From Microvirga sp. (lineage in GTDB: Bacteria > Pseudomonadota > Alphaproteobacteria > Rhizobiales > Beijerinckiaceae): DNA of 52,702 nucleotides. A program made the position numbers and the translations under genes. The first letter of the stretch is position 1; every line of letters begins with the position of its first letter. The notes below the pieces were generated by a model. The model was not told the DNA's origin. It searched no databases and saw nothing but the letters and a program-made list of their open reading frames with translations. Of the stretch, positions 1-10,023 are shown piece by piece. The stretch lies in assembly GCA_029266525.1 (NCBI GenBank), contig JAQSWQ010000026.1, positions 1-52,702 of the forward strand, written 5' to 3'.

Positions 1-183
1 CGACAGGCTCCCGTATAAAATTAGGATCGAGCCGTCGCGTCCCGCGCCCCCTCGACCTCTTACGCAAAGCTCGGGCTCCCGGAGACCGCGAGGACGATGA
101 CGCACGCCAATCGAGCCGTCACGCCAGCCGTACAGCGGCAACGGCGGTGCCCGCACGCCGGGCGGCGGGCGCTCCGAAAGGTG

Positions 184-444
184 CTAGCGCCAGCCCTGGC
201 TCTCGAATTGCGGCTCCTCGACCTGCTCCCGGAAGCGGCGCAGAAGGCGCACGGTCTCGTCCTCCTCGCCGATCGCCTCGAGCTGCTCGAGCTCGGCGAC
301 CTCCAAGGCGAGCGCCACGGCGTGGCCGCAGCGGCGATCGATCGAGGCGATCGCCTTGCAAAGCGACTGCAGCACGACTTCCTGCGCGCGCAGGCGCGCT
401 TCGAGAAGCTCGAGCCGCAGCTCGGTCGATGGTCTCTCGGCCAT
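184..444 (-). CDS. small hypothetical coiled-coil protein
   Basis: This reading frame encodes 86 residues beginning [10 protein letters not shown], divergent from dapD. It is rich in Glu, Leu, Arg and Ala with heptad-like spacing over most of its length, so a short alpha-helical or coiled-coil protein is likely. It has no signal peptide, membrane segment or recognisable catalytic motif. Its amino acid composition is that of a real protein, unlike the Arg/Pro/Ser-rich products of the overlapping frames. I do not recognise the family. The start is the ATG at 444. Confidence 0.5.
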   Translation of the reverse strand: MAERPSTELRLELLEARLRAQEVVLQSLCKAIASIDRRCGHAVALALEVAELEQLEAIGEEDETVRLLRRFREQVEEPQFESQGWR

Positions 445-492
445 GGCATGGGGCCCCCACCCCGGCGGGCAATCTGCACGGCCGGGCCGCCG

Positions 493-509
493 CTGTCACG
501 ACGTGACAG
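493..509. promoter_or_regulatory. perfect 17-bp palindrome between divergent genes
   Basis: CTGTCACG-A-CGTGACAG is an exact 8-1-8 inverted repeat in the 124-bp gap between the small hypothetical gene (start 444, minus) and dapD (start 569, plus). Its size and position fit a dimeric repressor or activator site. It can be read as TGTCA-N5-TGACA, which is not the standard FNR/FixK site (TTGAT-N4-ATCAA). The binding protein is unknown. Confidence 0.45.
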
Positions 510-568
510 GCTTACGCGCCGTTGCTAAGCAGCCCGCCCGCCCGTGTTTTCCCGGAGCCGTTTCAAAA

Positions 569-1411
<843 letters not shown>

Positions 1412-1491
1412 CGTTCGGCGGGCATTGACGCGCGCCAGGGGCGCATCGAACCTGCCGCAGCGCGGATCGAGGCAGGGCAACGGGGCACGTC

Positions 1492-1866
1492 ATGGACTGG
1501 AACCACCTCTATACCAACTTCGACGGCCGCATCAGCCGCCAGCCCTTCTGGATCGGCACTTTGGTGCTGTGGGCCGCGAGCATCGCGCTCTCGATCCTCG
1601 CCGGCATCATCGTCGGGTCGGCGAGCACGGCGATGATGCTCATTCAGCTGGTGATCGGGCTTGCCTTCCTCGTGCCCTCGCTGGCGGTCGCCGTGAAGCG
1701 CTTCCACGACCGCGACAAGTCGGGCTGGTGGGTGCTTATCATCTTCATCCCGCTCATCGGGTTCATCTGGTACCTCGTCGAGCTCGGTTTCCTCCCCGGC
1801 ACGCCAGGCCCGAACCGCTTCGGCCCCGATCCGCTCGGCAGCCCGGCCTTTCCTGGCCGTGCGTAG
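1492..1866 (+). CDS. DUF805 family inner-membrane protein
   Basis: The 124-residue product begins MDWNHLYTNFDGRISRQPFW, the usual DUF805 opening (aromatic, FxGRxxRxxFW). Three hydrophobic segments lie near residues 18-40, 43-63 and 75-95. The motif KRFHDRDKSGWW before the third segment and the tail PGTPGPNRFGPDPLG are family hallmarks. The function of the family is unknown. It lies between dapD and dapE, and the next DUF805 gene overlaps its last 8 bases, so the two are probably translationally coupled. Confidence 0.9.
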   Translation: MDWNHLYTNFDGRISRQPFWIGTLVLWAASIALSILAGIIVGSASTAMMLIQLVIGLAFLVPSLAVAVKRFHDRDKSGWWVLIIFIPLIGFIWYLVELGFLPGTPGPNRFGPDPLGSPAFPGRA

Positions 1867-2332
1867 CGGCGAGATCTTCCTCTCCTTCGAGGGCCGGCTC
1901 GATCGCGAGCGCTGGCTCGGCGCCGCCGGCCTCTTCGTCGCGATCGTGGTCGCGACCTATCTCGCGACCTGGGCGCTCGCCCGCCACGGCGCGATCTCGC
2001 CAGCCCTGCGCGAGGCGATCCGCAGCTTCGTGCAGATCGCGCTGCTGGTTCCATGGTTCGCGCTCGACTGGAAGCGCTTCCACGACATCGGCCGTTCGGG
2101 GCGCTGGGCGATGATCTGCCCGAGCCTGATCATCCTGTCGCGCCTGTGGGAATGGCCGGCCGTCGCCACCCGCGCCGGCCCGGCGCATGCGGCGGTCGGG
2201 CTCGGGATCGCTTGGGCTCAGCTCGCGGTCGTTGGCTGGCTCGCCTACGTCCTCGCCTATCGAGCCGGCGATCCCGGGCCGAACGCCTACGGGCCGGCGC
2301 CGGACGGCACCGTCGCGGCGACCAGGAGTTAG
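1859..2332 (+). CDS. second DUF805-type membrane protein
   Basis: This 157-residue protein starts at a GTG (1859) inside the end of the preceding DUF805 gene, in another frame. It repeats the family layout: [10 protein letters not shown] at the N-terminus, [17 protein letters not shown] in the middle and [11 protein letters not shown] at the end, with about four hydrophobic segments. It is more divergent than its neighbour and probably arose by tandem duplication. It ends 4 bases before the ATG of dapE, which supports one dapD-DUF805-DUF805-dapE transcription unit. Its function is unknown. Confidence 0.85.
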   Translation: MRSGEIFLSFEGRLDRERWLGAAGLFVAIVVATYLATWALARHGAISPALREAIRSFVQIALLVPWFALDWKRFHDIGRSGRWAMICPSLIILSRLWEWPAVATRAGPAHAAVGLGIAWAQLAVVGWLAYVLAYRAGDPGPNAYGPAPDGTVAATRS

Positions 2333-2336
2333 CGCC

Positions 2337-3503
2337 ATGATCGCTGCGTCCCCGCTCGGCCTCGCTCAGGCGCTCATCCGATGCCCATCGGTCACGCCGG
2401 AGGAGGGTGGGGCGCTCCGCTTCATCGCGCAGGTATTGGGCGATGCCGGCTTCGAGGCGCATCGGCCGGTGTTCTCTGCCGAGGGCACGCCGGACATCGA
2501 GAACCTTTATGCGCGCTTCGGCGTCGGCCATCCCTACCTCCTCTTCGCCGGCCACACCGACGTGGTCCCGCCGGGCGACGAGACGAGGTGGCGGCACGAT
2601 CCCTTTGCGGGCGCCGTCGAATCCGGCGAGCTGTTCGGCCGCGGCGCGGTGGACATGAAGGGCGGCGTCGCCTGCATGATGGCGGCGGCTCTGCGCTTCC
2701 TGGCCGACCGGCCGGACTTCGCCGGCTCGCTCGGCTTCCTCATCACTGGCGACGAGGAGGGGCCGGCGGTCAACGGGACCGTGAAGCTGCTCGAGTGGGC
2801 GCGCGGGCGCGGCGAGCGCTTCGACCATTGCATCCTCGGCGAGCCGACGAATCCGCAGGCGCTCGGCGACATGATCAAGATCGGCCGGCGCGGGTCGCTC
2901 ACGGGGCGCCTCACCGTGCACGGGAAGCAGGGCCATGTCGCCTATCCGCAGCTCGCCGAGAACCCGATCGGCGGGATGGTGCGCCTCCTCGCCGGCCTCG
3001 AGGCCGAGCCGCTCGACGCGGGCACCGCGCATTTCGATGCCTCGAACCTGGAGGTGACCACGGTCGACGTCGGCAATGCGGCGACGAACGTGATCCCGAT
3101 GGAGGCGCGCGCGACCTTCAATATCCGCTTCAACGATCTCTGGTCGCCGCAGGCGCTCGAAGACGAGCTGCGACGGCGGTTGCGCGAAGCCGCGGGCAAC
3201 ACCGTGCGCTACACCGCGGAGTTCGAGCCGACCAACGCCGTGGCCTTTCTCACGGCGCCGGACTCGTTCGGCTTCCTGATCGAGGCGATCGAGCTCGAGA
3301 CCGGTCGCAGGCCAGCGCTCTCCACGAGCGGCGGTACCTCGGACGCGCGCTTCATCAAGGACCATTGCCCCGTGGTCGAGTTCGGCCTCGTCGGCCAGAC
3401 CATGCACCAGGTCGACGAGCGTGTAGCCGTTGCCGATCTCGAGCGCCTAACGGCGATCTACCAGGGTGCTCTCGAGCGGTACTTCTCGGACGATCCTCAG
3501 TAG
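2337..3503 (+). CDS. dapE: succinyl-diaminopimelate desuccinylase
   Basis: DapE is a dinuclear zinc M20 hydrolase that converts N-succinyl-LL-diaminopimelate to LL-diaminopimelate and succinate. The 388-residue product has the M20 motifs in order: [11 protein letters not shown] (H73, D75), [10 protein letters not shown] (D106), GDEEG (E140/E141) and GEPT (E169), plus a late DHCPVVEFG segment that supplies the final metal ligand. The frame is open upstream, but ATG 2337 ([20 protein letters not shown]) fits the family and sits 4 bases after the DUF805 stop. Its last 7 bases overlap the 3' end of truA, which runs the opposite way. Confidence 0.96.
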   Translation: MIAASPLGLAQALIRCPSVTPEEGGALRFIAQVLGDAGFEAHRPVFSAEGTPDIENLYARFGVGHPYLLFAGHTDVVPPGDETRWRHDPFAGAVESGELFGRGAVDMKGGVACMMAAALRFLADRPDFAGSLGFLITGDEEGPAVNGTVKLLEWARGRGERFDHCILGEPTNPQALGDMIKIGRRGSLTGRLTVHGKQGHVAYPQLAENPIGGMVRLLAGLEAEPLDAGTAHFDASNLEVTTVDVGNAATNVIPMEARATFNIRFNDLWSPQALEDELRRRLREAAGNTVRYTAEFEPTNAVAFLTAPDSFGFLIEAIELETGRRPALSTSGGTSDARFIKDHCPVVEFGLVGQTMHQVDERVAVADLERLTAIYQGALERYFSDDPQ

Positions 3504-4243
3504 TCCACGCGGGCGAGGTAGAGGCCGCAGGCCGGCGCAGTGGGGCCGCACCTCGCCCGGTCGCGTGCGTCAAGCGCCGCGCGGACATCTTCCGCGCTCC
3601 ACCGACCCGCCCCTGCAAGCATCAGCGTGCCGACGATCGAGCGGACTTGGTGGTGCAAGAAGGAGCGCGCCGAGGTCCGGATGCGGATCTCGTCGCCGAC
3701 TCTCTCCACGTCAAGCGTATCGAGCGTTCGGAGCGGGCTCTTGGCCTGGCACTCGGCCGCCCGAAAGGTGGTGAAGTCGTGCCGGCCGACGAGGGCCCGC
3801 GTCGCGTCCTGCATCGCGGCCGCATCGAGCGTCCACGGCACGTGCCAGACGCGCTCGACTTCGAGTGCCGGGGGGGAGCGGCGGTTGAGGATGCGGTAAA
3901 GGTAATGCCGCTTCCTCGCGGAGGTGCGCGCGTTGAAGCTTGCCGGCACCAACTCGGCCGACACGATGCTGACCGGCTCGGGGCGCAGATGCGCGTTCGT
4001 CGCGTCGCGGATCGTGTCGGTGCGCCATTCGCGGGCAAGGTCGAGATGCGCGACTTGGCCGATCGCGTGGACGCCCGCGTCGGTGCGGCCGGCGACACGG
4101 ATTCGGGCCGGCTCGCCGGCGAAACGCCCGATCGCCTCCTCGATCGCCTCCTGTACCGAGCGCCCGTTCGTCTGCCGCTGCCAACCGGCGAAGGGTGTGC
4201 CGTCATACTCGATCGTGAGCTTGTACCGCGACATCGCGCTCAT
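3497..4243 (-). CDS. truA: tRNA pseudouridine(38-40) synthase
   Basis: TruA isomerises uridines 38-40 in the anticodon stem-loop. The 248-residue product has the nucleophile motif [10 protein letters not shown] with catalytic Asp55, the N-terminal [18 protein letters not shown] and the C-terminal [14 protein letters not shown]. The start ATG at 4243 overlaps the fmt stop by four bases (ATGA), indicating translational coupling; an internal ATG at 4234 (MSRYKL) is an alternative. It is the last gene of the minus-strand def-fmt-truA operon and converges on dapE with a 7-base overlap. Confidence 0.96.
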   Translation of the reverse strand: MSAMSRYKLTIEYDGTPFAGWQRQTNGRSVQEAIEEAIGRFAGEPARIRVAGRTDAGVHAIGQVAHLDLAREWRTDTIRDATNAHLRPEPVSIVSAELVPASFNARTSARKRHYLYRILNRRSPPALEVERVWHVPWTLDAAAMQDATRALVGRHDFTTFRAAECQAKSPLRTLDTLDVERVGDEIRIRTSARSFLHHQVRSIVGTLMLAGAGRWSAEDVRAALDARDRARCGPTAPACGLYLARVDY

Positions 4244-5166
4244 GCGAGCCGGGCGCCGGGGCGGAGCCGGGCTCCGCGCAGAAACTCCTCCGCGCTGACG
4301 ATCCCGCGGCCGGCGCGCTGCACCTGCAACAGCCGCACCGCTCCGTCGCGACAGGCAACGACGCCGCCCGAGCCGACGAGCGTGCCCGGCTCGGCCGCCC
4401 CTTCGGCGAGTGCCGTTCGCAATACCTTCACGCGCTCCGCGCCCTTGCCGAGATCGGCGAGAAAAAACGCACCGGGAAAAGGGGAGAGCCCGCGCACCCG
4501 GTCGTGCACGACCTGCGCCGGCTTCGACCAGTCGATCAGCGCCTCCTCGTTTGCAATCTTGCTTGCGTAGGTGACGCCGTCCGCGCCCTGCGGCGCAAAG
4601 TCGAGGGTGCCGTGCGAGAGCGCTGCCAGCGCCCGGCCCATCAGATCGCCGCCGAGCCGCGCGAGACGGTCGTGCAGCTCGCCGGCCGTCATATCCGGCC
4701 CGATCGCGACGCGCTCGACCATCGCGACGGGCCCGGTGTCGAGCCCCTCGTCCATTTTCATCACCGCGACGCCGGTCTCCTTATCGCCGGCCATGATCGC
4801 GCGCTGGATCGGCGCCGCGCCGCGCCAGCGCGGCAGCAGCGAGGCGTGAAGGTTGAGGCAGCCGTGCCGCGGCGCGTCGAGGATCGGCTTCGGCAGGATC
4901 ATGCCGTAGGCGACGACCACGGCGAGCTCCGCGTGGTGCTCCCTGAATATCGCCCCGGCCTCCTCGCTGCGCAGCGTCTTGGGAGTGAGGACCGGCAGCC
5001 CCAAGCTTTCGGCCAGGCGATGCACGGGCGAGGGCCGCAGCGCCATGCCGCGCCCCGCCGCCGCGGGCGCCCGGGTGTAGACCGCCGCGACCTCGTGCCC
5101 TCGGGCGGCGATCTCCGAGAGCGTCGGCGCGGCGAAGTCCGGCGTGCCCATGAACACGACGCGCAC
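4240..5166 (-). CDS. fmt: methionyl-tRNA formyltransferase
   Basis: Fmt formylates initiator Met-tRNA using 10-formyl-tetrahydrofolate. The 308 residues comprise a Rossmann-like formyltransferase domain (start [14 protein letters not shown]; catalytic Asn106 and His108 in [15 protein letters not shown], Asp143 in MDEGLDTGP) and a C-terminal OB-like domain from about residue 205. It lies 4 bases after def and overlaps truA by 4 bases. Def later removes the formyl group that Fmt adds, so the pairing is functional as well as positional. Confidence 0.97.
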   Translation of the reverse strand: MRVVFMGTPDFAAPTLSEIAARGHEVAAVYTRAPAAAGRGMALRPSPVHRLAESLGLPVLTPKTLRSEEAGAIFREHHAELAVVVAYGMILPKPILDAPRHGCLNLHASLLPRWRGAAPIQRAIMAGDKETGVAVMKMDEGLDTGPVAMVERVAIGPDMTAGELHDRLARLGGDLMGRALAALSHGTLDFAPQGADGVTYASKIANEEALIDWSKPAQVVHDRVRGLSPFPGAFFLADLGKGAERVKVLRTALAEGAAEPGTLVGSGGVVACRDGAVRLLQVQRAGRGIVSAEEFLRGARLRPGARLA

Positions 5167-5170
5167 GGGG

Positions 5171-5698
5171 TCAGCTCTCGGCCTCGACCTTCTCGCGCTT
5201 CGCCGCCTTAGCGAACTTCTTGACCACGCGGGCGCGCTTCAGCTTCGAGAGATGGTCGATGAAGAGCACGCCGTCGAGGTGGTCGAGCTCGTGCTGGACG
5301 CAGGTCGCGACAATCCCTTCCGCCTCGATCTCGACCGCTTCGCCGTCGAGATCTGTGTAGCGGAACCTGACCCGAGCCGGGCGCTCGACCTCCTCGTAGT
5401 ATTCCGGGATCGACAGGCAGCCCTCCTCGTAGGTGCTCGTCTCCTCGGAGGCCCAGGTGATCTCCGGATTGACCAGCACCACCGGCCGGCGCTCTTCGTC
5501 CTTCTTCGCGGTATCCATCACAACGACGCGCTTCGGCACCCCGATTTGGATCGCCGCAAGCCCCACGCCCGGCGCGTCATACATGGTCTCGAGCATGTCC
5601 GCGGCGAGGTTCCGGACCTCGTCGGTGATCTTGTCCACAGGTTCGGATTTGAGCCGCAGCCGAGGGTCGGGGAGGGTGACGAGGGGTCGGATGGCCAT
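5171..5698 (-). CDS. def: peptide deformylase
   Basis: This metalloenzyme removes N-formyl groups from nascent proteins. The 175-residue product has all three motifs: [10 protein letters not shown] (44-53), EGCLS (92-96, metal ligand Cys94) and QHELDH (135-140; His136, His140, catalytic Glu137). The basic tail [19 protein letters not shown] is consistent with ribosome association. The frame stays open upstream, but [14 protein letters not shown] at 5698 is the family start. It is the first gene of the def-fmt-truA operon and divergent from rmuC with a 91-bp gap that holds a LexA-type box. Confidence 0.96.
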   Translation of the reverse strand: MAIRPLVTLPDPRLRLKSEPVDKITDEVRNLAADMLETMYDAPGVGLAAIQIGVPKRVVVMDTAKKDEERRPVVLVNPEITWASEETSTYEEGCLSIPEYYEEVERPARVRFRYTDLDGEAVEIEAEGIVATCVQHELDHLDGVLFIDHLSKLKRARVVKKFAKAAKREKVEAES

Positions 5699-5737
5699 GG
5701 CCGGCGAGATAAGGACTCGCCCGGAGCCGGTCAAATC

Positions 5738-5752
5738 GTTCATCCTTCGTTC
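5738..5752. promoter_or_regulatory. LexA (SOS) box, GTTC-N7-GTTC
   Basis: GTTC-ATCCTTC-GTTC lies 38 bp upstream of the rmuC start and 40 bp upstream of def. It matches the direct-repeat LexA site known in alphaproteobacteria (GTTC-N7-GTTC). Because rmuC is a recombination gene, SOS control is plausible. The motif is short, so a chance match is possible, but its position at the promoter of a DNA-damage-type gene makes it credible. Confidence 0.6.
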
Positions 5753-5789
5753 GTACGGTCGACCGATTCGCGAAAGGCATCCGGCCCGA

Positions 5790-6962
5790 ATGAACGAGAT
5801 CGCGTTCCATCTCGGCGCGAGGCCCATCACTTGGGGCGAGGCGGCACTCGCTTTCGCCGCTCTCGCGCTCGTGCTTCTCGCCGCGATGGCCTTCGCGCTC
5901 GCGAGGGCGCGGCGCGAGCGCGCGGCGGAAGCGGCGGCGGCCGCCGAGCGGGCGCGCGAGATGGACGACAAGGTCGCCGAGCTCGCCCGCACGCAGTCCG
6001 AGATCACCGGCCGGCTGCAGACCGTCGCCGAGGTGTTCGGCACGCGCCAAAGCGATTTCGTGCGCCTGATCTCCGAGCGCCTGGAAGGGCTTCAGCACCG
6101 CGTCGGGCAGGGGCTCGAAGCCTCGACCCGCCATCAGACCGAGCATCTTTCGAAGCTCAACGAGCGCCTCGCCGTCATCGATGCCGCCCAGAAGAACCTC
6201 ACCGACCTCACCGGCGAGGTCGTCGGCCTCAAGGAGATACTCTCCAACAAGCAGGCCCGCGGCGCCTACGGCCAGGGCCGGATGGAGGCGATCATCCGCG
6301 ACGGGCTGCCGGGCGGCGCCTACGAGTTCCAGGCGACGCTCTCGAACCGCACCCGGCCCGACTGCCTCGTGCGCCTACCGGGCGATCCGCGCGGCCTCGT
6401 CGTCGACGCCAAGTTCCCGCTCGAATGCTTCACCCTGTTCCGCGACGCGCAGTCCGACGAGGCCCGCGCGAAGGCGGCGCAGCGCGTGCGCGGCGACATC
6501 GGCGTCCACGTCAAGGGGCTGTCCGAGAAGTACTTGATCCCCGGCGAGACGCAGGACCTGGCGCTCATGTTCGTGCCGGCGGAGTCGATCTATGCCGAGT
6601 TGCAGGAGCATTTCGATGATGTGGTGCAGAAGGCGCATCGCGCCCGCATCGTCGTCGTCTCGCCCTCGCTGCTTGCCTTGGCGATCCAGGTCCTGCAGGC
6701 GCTCGTCCGCGACGGTCGCATCCGCGAGGAGGCGCGGGTGATCCAGGCGGAGGTCGGAAAGCTTCTCGACGACGTCGGCCGGCTCGTCGAGCGCGTCGGC
6801 AAGCTCGACAGCCATTTCCGGCAGGCCCAAGACGACGTGGCCCAGATCCGCACCTCGGCCGAGAAGATCGGCAAGCGCGGCCAGAAGATCGAGGCGCTCG
6901 AGTTCGACGACGGCCCCGCAAAGCCCGAGCTTTTCGCGCCGCGCCTCGCGGCGGCGGAGTAG
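5790..6962 (+). CDS. rmuC: DNA recombination protein RmuC
   Basis: RmuC proteins limit inversions at short inverted repeats and carry a restriction-endonuclease-like fold. The 390 residues show one N-terminal membrane helix (about 16-38), an Ala/Glu/Arg-rich coiled coil (about 40-140) and the conserved RmuC core (about 145-370), including [29 protein letters not shown] and [16 protein letters not shown] 5790 gives the usual membrane-anchored N-terminus; more upstream frame would overlap def. A LexA-type box lies 38 bp upstream of this start. Confidence 0.93.
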   Translation: MNEIAFHLGARPITWGEAALAFAALALVLLAAMAFALARARRERAAEAAAAAERAREMDDKVAELARTQSEITGRLQTVAEVFGTRQSDFVRLISERLEGLQHRVGQGLEASTRHQTEHLSKLNERLAVIDAAQKNLTDLTGEVVGLKEILSNKQARGAYGQGRMEAIIRDGLPGGAYEFQATLSNRTRPDCLVRLPGDPRGLVVDAKFPLECFTLFRDAQSDEARAKAAQRVRGDIGVHVKGLSEKYLIPGETQDLALMFVPAESIYAELQEHFDDVVQKAHRARIVVVSPSLLALAIQVLQALVRDGRIREEARVIQAEVGKLLDDVGRLVERVGKLDSHFRQAQDDVAQIRTSAEKIGKRGQKIEALEFDDGPAKPELFAPRLAAAE

Positions 6963-7299
6963 CATGTCGCTGACCCATCATGGCGGGCGCTATCCGGTCA
7001 TCTCAGGCCGATGCAGCGCTCGACGCCGATGAGGTCTTCGGGTCGTCGCTTCGCTCCGTCACAACAGCCTCAATATGCTCGGCGACCAGGAGACCCGGGG
7101 CGGTGTTCGATCGGGTCGGGTCGCGCAGCGGCTCGCGGACATGCTTCACGGCGATGGTGTGAGAGGCCGGCGCCCACGGGCGCCCTCGAACTCAGGTCTG
7201 CTTCACACTCCGTTTTCGGCGGCTCGCTCCTGCAGGAGTTCCGCTGGCATGTTGTGACGCCTCAGGTTCGCTTCGTGGCGAGAAACGGAAATCCTCCGC
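6963..7299. other. 337-bp non-coding stretch between rmuC and the LysR gene
   Basis: No convincing gene is seen. A short perfect inverted repeat, GGCGCCC-ac-GGGCGCC, lies at 7169-7184 and could end the rmuC transcript, although it has no T-run. A minus-strand reading around 7015-7160 gives a protein-like stretch (KHVREPLRDPTRSNTAPG and on to a stop) with no start or recognisable domain; it may be the tail of a lost gene. Confidence 0.4.
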
Positions 7300-8184
7300 C
7301 TATTCTCTGCTGGAACCTCGAAGAATCTCGGCCACTTTGATGAAGGCCGAAATCTTGGGCGAGCTCGCGCGCTCGCGCAGACAGATGATCTTGTACTCGG
7401 TCCGGATCTCCGCATCGGCGATCTCGAGAGCGCGAAGATTGGGATGCGCGACGAACTCGAAATCCGCCACGACGCTGATCCCGAGCCCCTGCTCTACTGC
7501 TTTCCACACGCCCTCACGGCTTCCGATCTCGAACACAGGCTGAGCCTTCAATCCCTGGCGCGCGAGCGCCTGTTCCAGGGCGCGCCGCGTAGTGGAGCCT
7601 TGCTCGCGCAGCACGAGAGGCTGCGAAGCCAATTCGGCCAGAGTGATGTTTCGGCGGCGGAACCAGCGGTGCTGGCGGTTCACGAATGCGACGACGCGGT
7701 GCTCGCGATAGGGCACGGCACGCACGCGCGGATCATCGACGGCCTGCGCAAGGATGGCAACGTCGGCCTCGAGCTCGAGGACGTGCTTGAGCGTCCGCTC
7801 TGAGTTTCCAAGCGCGACGGACACGGAGACGCGCGGGTGTTCGCGCTTGAACGCCGCAAGGATTTCCATCGCGTGGAACGGTCCGACAGCAGCAAGCCGC
7901 AGGTGTCCCGTATGCAATACGCCGTGCCCGCTCAGAAGCTCGTCCGCCTCGTCCCGCAGGCTCATAATCCGCTTGGAGAGGGCGAAGAGCCCGGCAGCGG
8001 CATCCGTCAGCTCGACCCGGTGCCCGTTGCGCTTGAACAGCTCCACGCCGTAGGCCCTTTCAAGCTCCTTGATCTGCGTGGTCACGGTCGGCTGGCCGAT
8101 CCCGAGCGCGCGTGCTGCGGCTGTAAATCCGCGGTGGGCGGCGACCGCATGAAAGGTCCGTAACCACGTGAAGTTCATTGCCAT
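7300..8184 (-). CDS. LysR-family transcriptional regulator
   Basis: The 294-residue product has an N-terminal winged helix-turn-helix (about 1-62; FTWLRTFHAVAAHRGFTAAA, GIGQPTVTTQIKELE) and a periplasmic-binding-protein-like effector domain (about 90-294). It is divergent from the iron alcohol dehydrogenase gene with a 74-bp gap, the classic layout for a LysR activator of the neighbouring catabolic operon. A T-N11-A palindrome lies 6 bp from its start. LysR proteins of this general kind regulate several phosphonate and organic-acid operons, but the effector cannot be read from the sequence. A second ATG two codons in is an alternative start. Confidence 0.92.
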   Translation of the reverse strand: MAMNFTWLRTFHAVAAHRGFTAAARALGIGQPTVTTQIKELERAYGVELFKRNGHRVELTDAAAGLFALSKRIMSLRDEADELLSGHGVLHTGHLRLAAVGPFHAMEILAAFKREHPRVSVSVALGNSERTLKHVLELEADVAILAQAVDDPRVRAVPYREHRVVAFVNRQHRWFRRRNITLAELASQPLVLREQGSTTRRALEQALARQGLKAQPVFEIGSREGVWKAVEQGLGISVVADFEFVAHPNLRALEIADAEIRTEYKIICLRERASSPKISAFIKVAEILRGSSRE

Positions 8185-8189
8185 AATCG

Positions 8190-8204
8190 ATCCATGTCAT
8201 GGAT
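8190..8204. promoter_or_regulatory. probable LysR operator (T-N11-A palindrome)
   Basis: ATCCATG-T-CATGGAT is a perfect 7-1-7 inverted repeat in the gap between the divergent LysR and alcohol dehydrogenase genes. Its core TCCATGTCATGGA has the LysR box form T-N11-A. Flanking CATAA on the left and TTATG on the right extend the symmetry with a small offset. The position suits binding by the adjacent regulator for both autoregulation and operon activation. Confidence 0.65.
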
Positions 8205-8236
8205 TTTATGAATTTGGCAATGGGCATGGACCCGAT

Positions 8237-8257
8237 AGGGTTTAGCGAGGAAACCCT
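8237..8257 (+). promoter_or_regulatory. hairpin with the ribosome-binding site in its loop
   Basis: AGGGTTT-agcgagg-AAACCCT is a perfect 7-bp inverted repeat with a 7-nt loop, ending one base before the ATG (8259) of the alcohol dehydrogenase gene. The loop contains the GAGG Shine-Dalgarno sequence. In RNA this would present or occlude the ribosome site. In DNA it could be a second protein site. Both readings are inference from the symmetry. Confidence 0.5.
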
Positions 8258-8258
8258 C

Positions 8259-9380
8259 ATGTGGCGCTATCGCAATCCCGTCGAGATCACCTTCGGAACC
8301 GGCGCCCTCAATGCGCTCCCGAAGCTGATCGATGGCCGTCGCTACGCACTCGTCACCTATCCGGACCCTTGGTTCACGAGTCTCGCTGCGCGCCTGGGTG
8401 AGCTTTGCGGCGACCCGGTGCTCACGGTCGGCGACATCGCACCAAACCCCGATATGCGGCTGCTGGCGGAGCAGAGCTCGCGCTTCGGCGAAGCGGCCGC
8501 ACAGGCCGATGTGATCGTCGCCCTCGGCGGCGGCTCCGTCATCGATTCCGCGAAGGTATTCGCGGCAGCGCCCGGTCGCTTCGCAGCCGTCGAACGGTAT
8601 CTTAAGACGGGCGCGGGCGCGGAAGCGCTGACCGCCACGGCCATTATTGCTATCCCGACCACCGCGGGGACCGGCAGCGAGGTGACTTCCTGGGCGACCG
8701 TTTGGGACACGGTCTTCGGCAAGAAGTACTCGCTCGCACGCCCCGACCTCTATCCCGAGCATGCACTGGTCGATCCACAGCTCATGCTCGGAAAGCCACG
8801 AGATCTCACGATCAGCACCGGGCTCGACGCCTTGTCCCATGCTCTCGAGAGCCTGTGGAACGTGAACGCCAATCCGGTCTCGGCACAACATGCCGTCGGC
8901 GCGGCGCGCGAAATCCTCGCCGTCCTGCCCGCGCTTGCGAATGATCTGCAGAATCTGGAGCTGCGAACCCGCATGGCGCAGGCCGCGCTCTCGGCCGGTC
9001 TCGCCTTCTCGAACACGCGCACCGCCATCGCACATTCGATCTCCTATCCGCTCACGCTTCACTATGGCGTCGCGCATGGTATCGCATGTTCCTTCACCTT
9101 GCCGATGGTGCTGAGAAGCGTGTCGGACGTGGGAGGGCTCACGCGCACGGGGCTTGCTGGTATCTTCGGGCCAGACATCGCCCGAGCCGCCGACGGGCTC
9201 GAACGCTTTCTCCACGATCTGGGGGTCTCCACTGACTCCAGGAGCCACGGCGTGCAAAGCGACGCCTGGTCGCGGCTGATCCTCGACGCCTTCGATGGGG
9301 AGCGCGGGCAGAATTTTGTCGGAACGAAGCACGCTCTGACGCAAGCCGCGGGACTCCTCGCGGAAGCGGCGGCCGAGTGA
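8259..9380 (+). CDS. iron-containing (group III) alcohol dehydrogenase
   Basis: The 373-residue product has the family's NAD(P)-binding GGGSVID (90-96) and metal ligands Asp190 and His194 (TGLDALSHALE), His259 (AIAHSISYPL) and His273 (YGVAHGIAC). Residues ESLWNVNANPVS and SISYPLTLHYGVAHG resemble the branch that includes phosphonoacetaldehyde/hydroxyethylphosphonate dehydrogenases, so an aldehyde or alcohol with a charged head group is one possible substrate; this is a guess. Start choice: ATG 8259 has GAGG 8 nt upstream; an in-frame ATG at 8199 would lie inside the operator. It leads a unit with three TRAP transporter genes. Confidence 0.88.
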   Translation: MWRYRNPVEITFGTGALNALPKLIDGRRYALVTYPDPWFTSLAARLGELCGDPVLTVGDIAPNPDMRLLAEQSSRFGEAAAQADVIVALGGGSVIDSAKVFAAAPGRFAAVERYLKTGAGAEALTATAIIAIPTTAGTGSEVTSWATVWDTVFGKKYSLARPDLYPEHALVDPQLMLGKPRDLTISTGLDALSHALESLWNVNANPVSAQHAVGAAREILAVLPALANDLQNLELRTRMAQAALSAGLAFSNTRTAIAHSISYPLTLHYGVAHGIACSFTLPMVLRSVSDVGGLTRTGLAGIFGPDIARAADGLERFLHDLGVSTDSRSHGVQSDAWSRLILDAFDGERGQNFVGTKHALTQAAGLLAEAAAE

Positions 9381-9396
9381 GAACGGGAGCGGCGTG

Positions 9397-9993
9397 ATGC
9401 AAGGCCCCGCCCACGAGCAGAGCCAGCGTGCCGCTCCGCCGCCGCGCCAAGGAGAAAGTGGGCTCGAACGGATCACGCGCGCCATCGATCAGATCAGCAT
9501 CTGGTCCGGCAAGACCGTCGCGTGGCTGATCTTCCCGATGTTCCTGGTGCTCTTCTACGAGGTTGTGGCCCGCAAGTTCTGGCGGCCAACCATCTGGGCG
9601 AACGACGTCGCTACGATGTGCTACGGCGCTCACTTCTTTATCGCCGCGGCCTACACACTGTATCTCCAGAAGCACATCCGCACGGACTTCCTGTCCCAGC
9701 GCTGGTCTCTCACGACGCAAGTGCGGCTCGATATCGCGCAGTACCTGCTCCTGTTCCTCCCCGGCATGGTGATGTTTACCTGGCTGAGCTGGGAGTTCGC
9801 CGAGGAGTCGTGGGCGCTGCGGGAGTCTCTGATGACCACATGGCGCCCGCCAGCCTACTGGTACAAGACCGTCATTCCAGTGAGCTCCGCCTTGCTTCTG
9901 CTGCAGGGACTCTCCGAGGTCATCAAGTGCTTCAAGACATTGCGCACCGGCATCGACTACCGGCAGGAGGCGGTGCCCAGTGAGCTCGTCTGA
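9397..9993 (+). CDS. TRAP transporter small membrane subunit (DctQ type)
   Basis: DctQ subunits are four-helix inner-membrane proteins that join the large permease of tripartite ATP-independent periplasmic transporters. The 198-residue product has an N-terminal polar stretch and four hydrophobic segments (about 43-62, 78-96, 118-140 and 162-180). The segment VLFYEVVARKFWRPTIWAND resembles the family signature. ATG 9397 has GGGAG 7 nt upstream; a GTG one codon earlier is possible. It follows the dehydrogenase by 16 bases and precedes the large subunit by 30. Confidence 0.9.
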   Translation: MQGPAHEQSQRAAPPPRQGESGLERITRAIDQISIWSGKTVAWLIFPMFLVLFYEVVARKFWRPTIWANDVATMCYGAHFFIAAAYTLYLQKHIRTDFLSQRWSLTTQVRLDIAQYLLLFLPGMVMFTWLSWEFAEESWALRESLMTTWRPPAYWYKTVIPVSSALLLLQGLSEVIKCFKTLRTGIDYRQEAVPSELV

Positions 9994-10023
9994 CCCTCGC
10001 GCCGGTCGTGCACGGGTTCTGCC

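Noticed and set aside
2381-4570. 729-codon plus-strand frame over dapE, truA and fmt
   Set aside because: Low-complexity Arg-rich translation with no homology; the three real genes account for the region.
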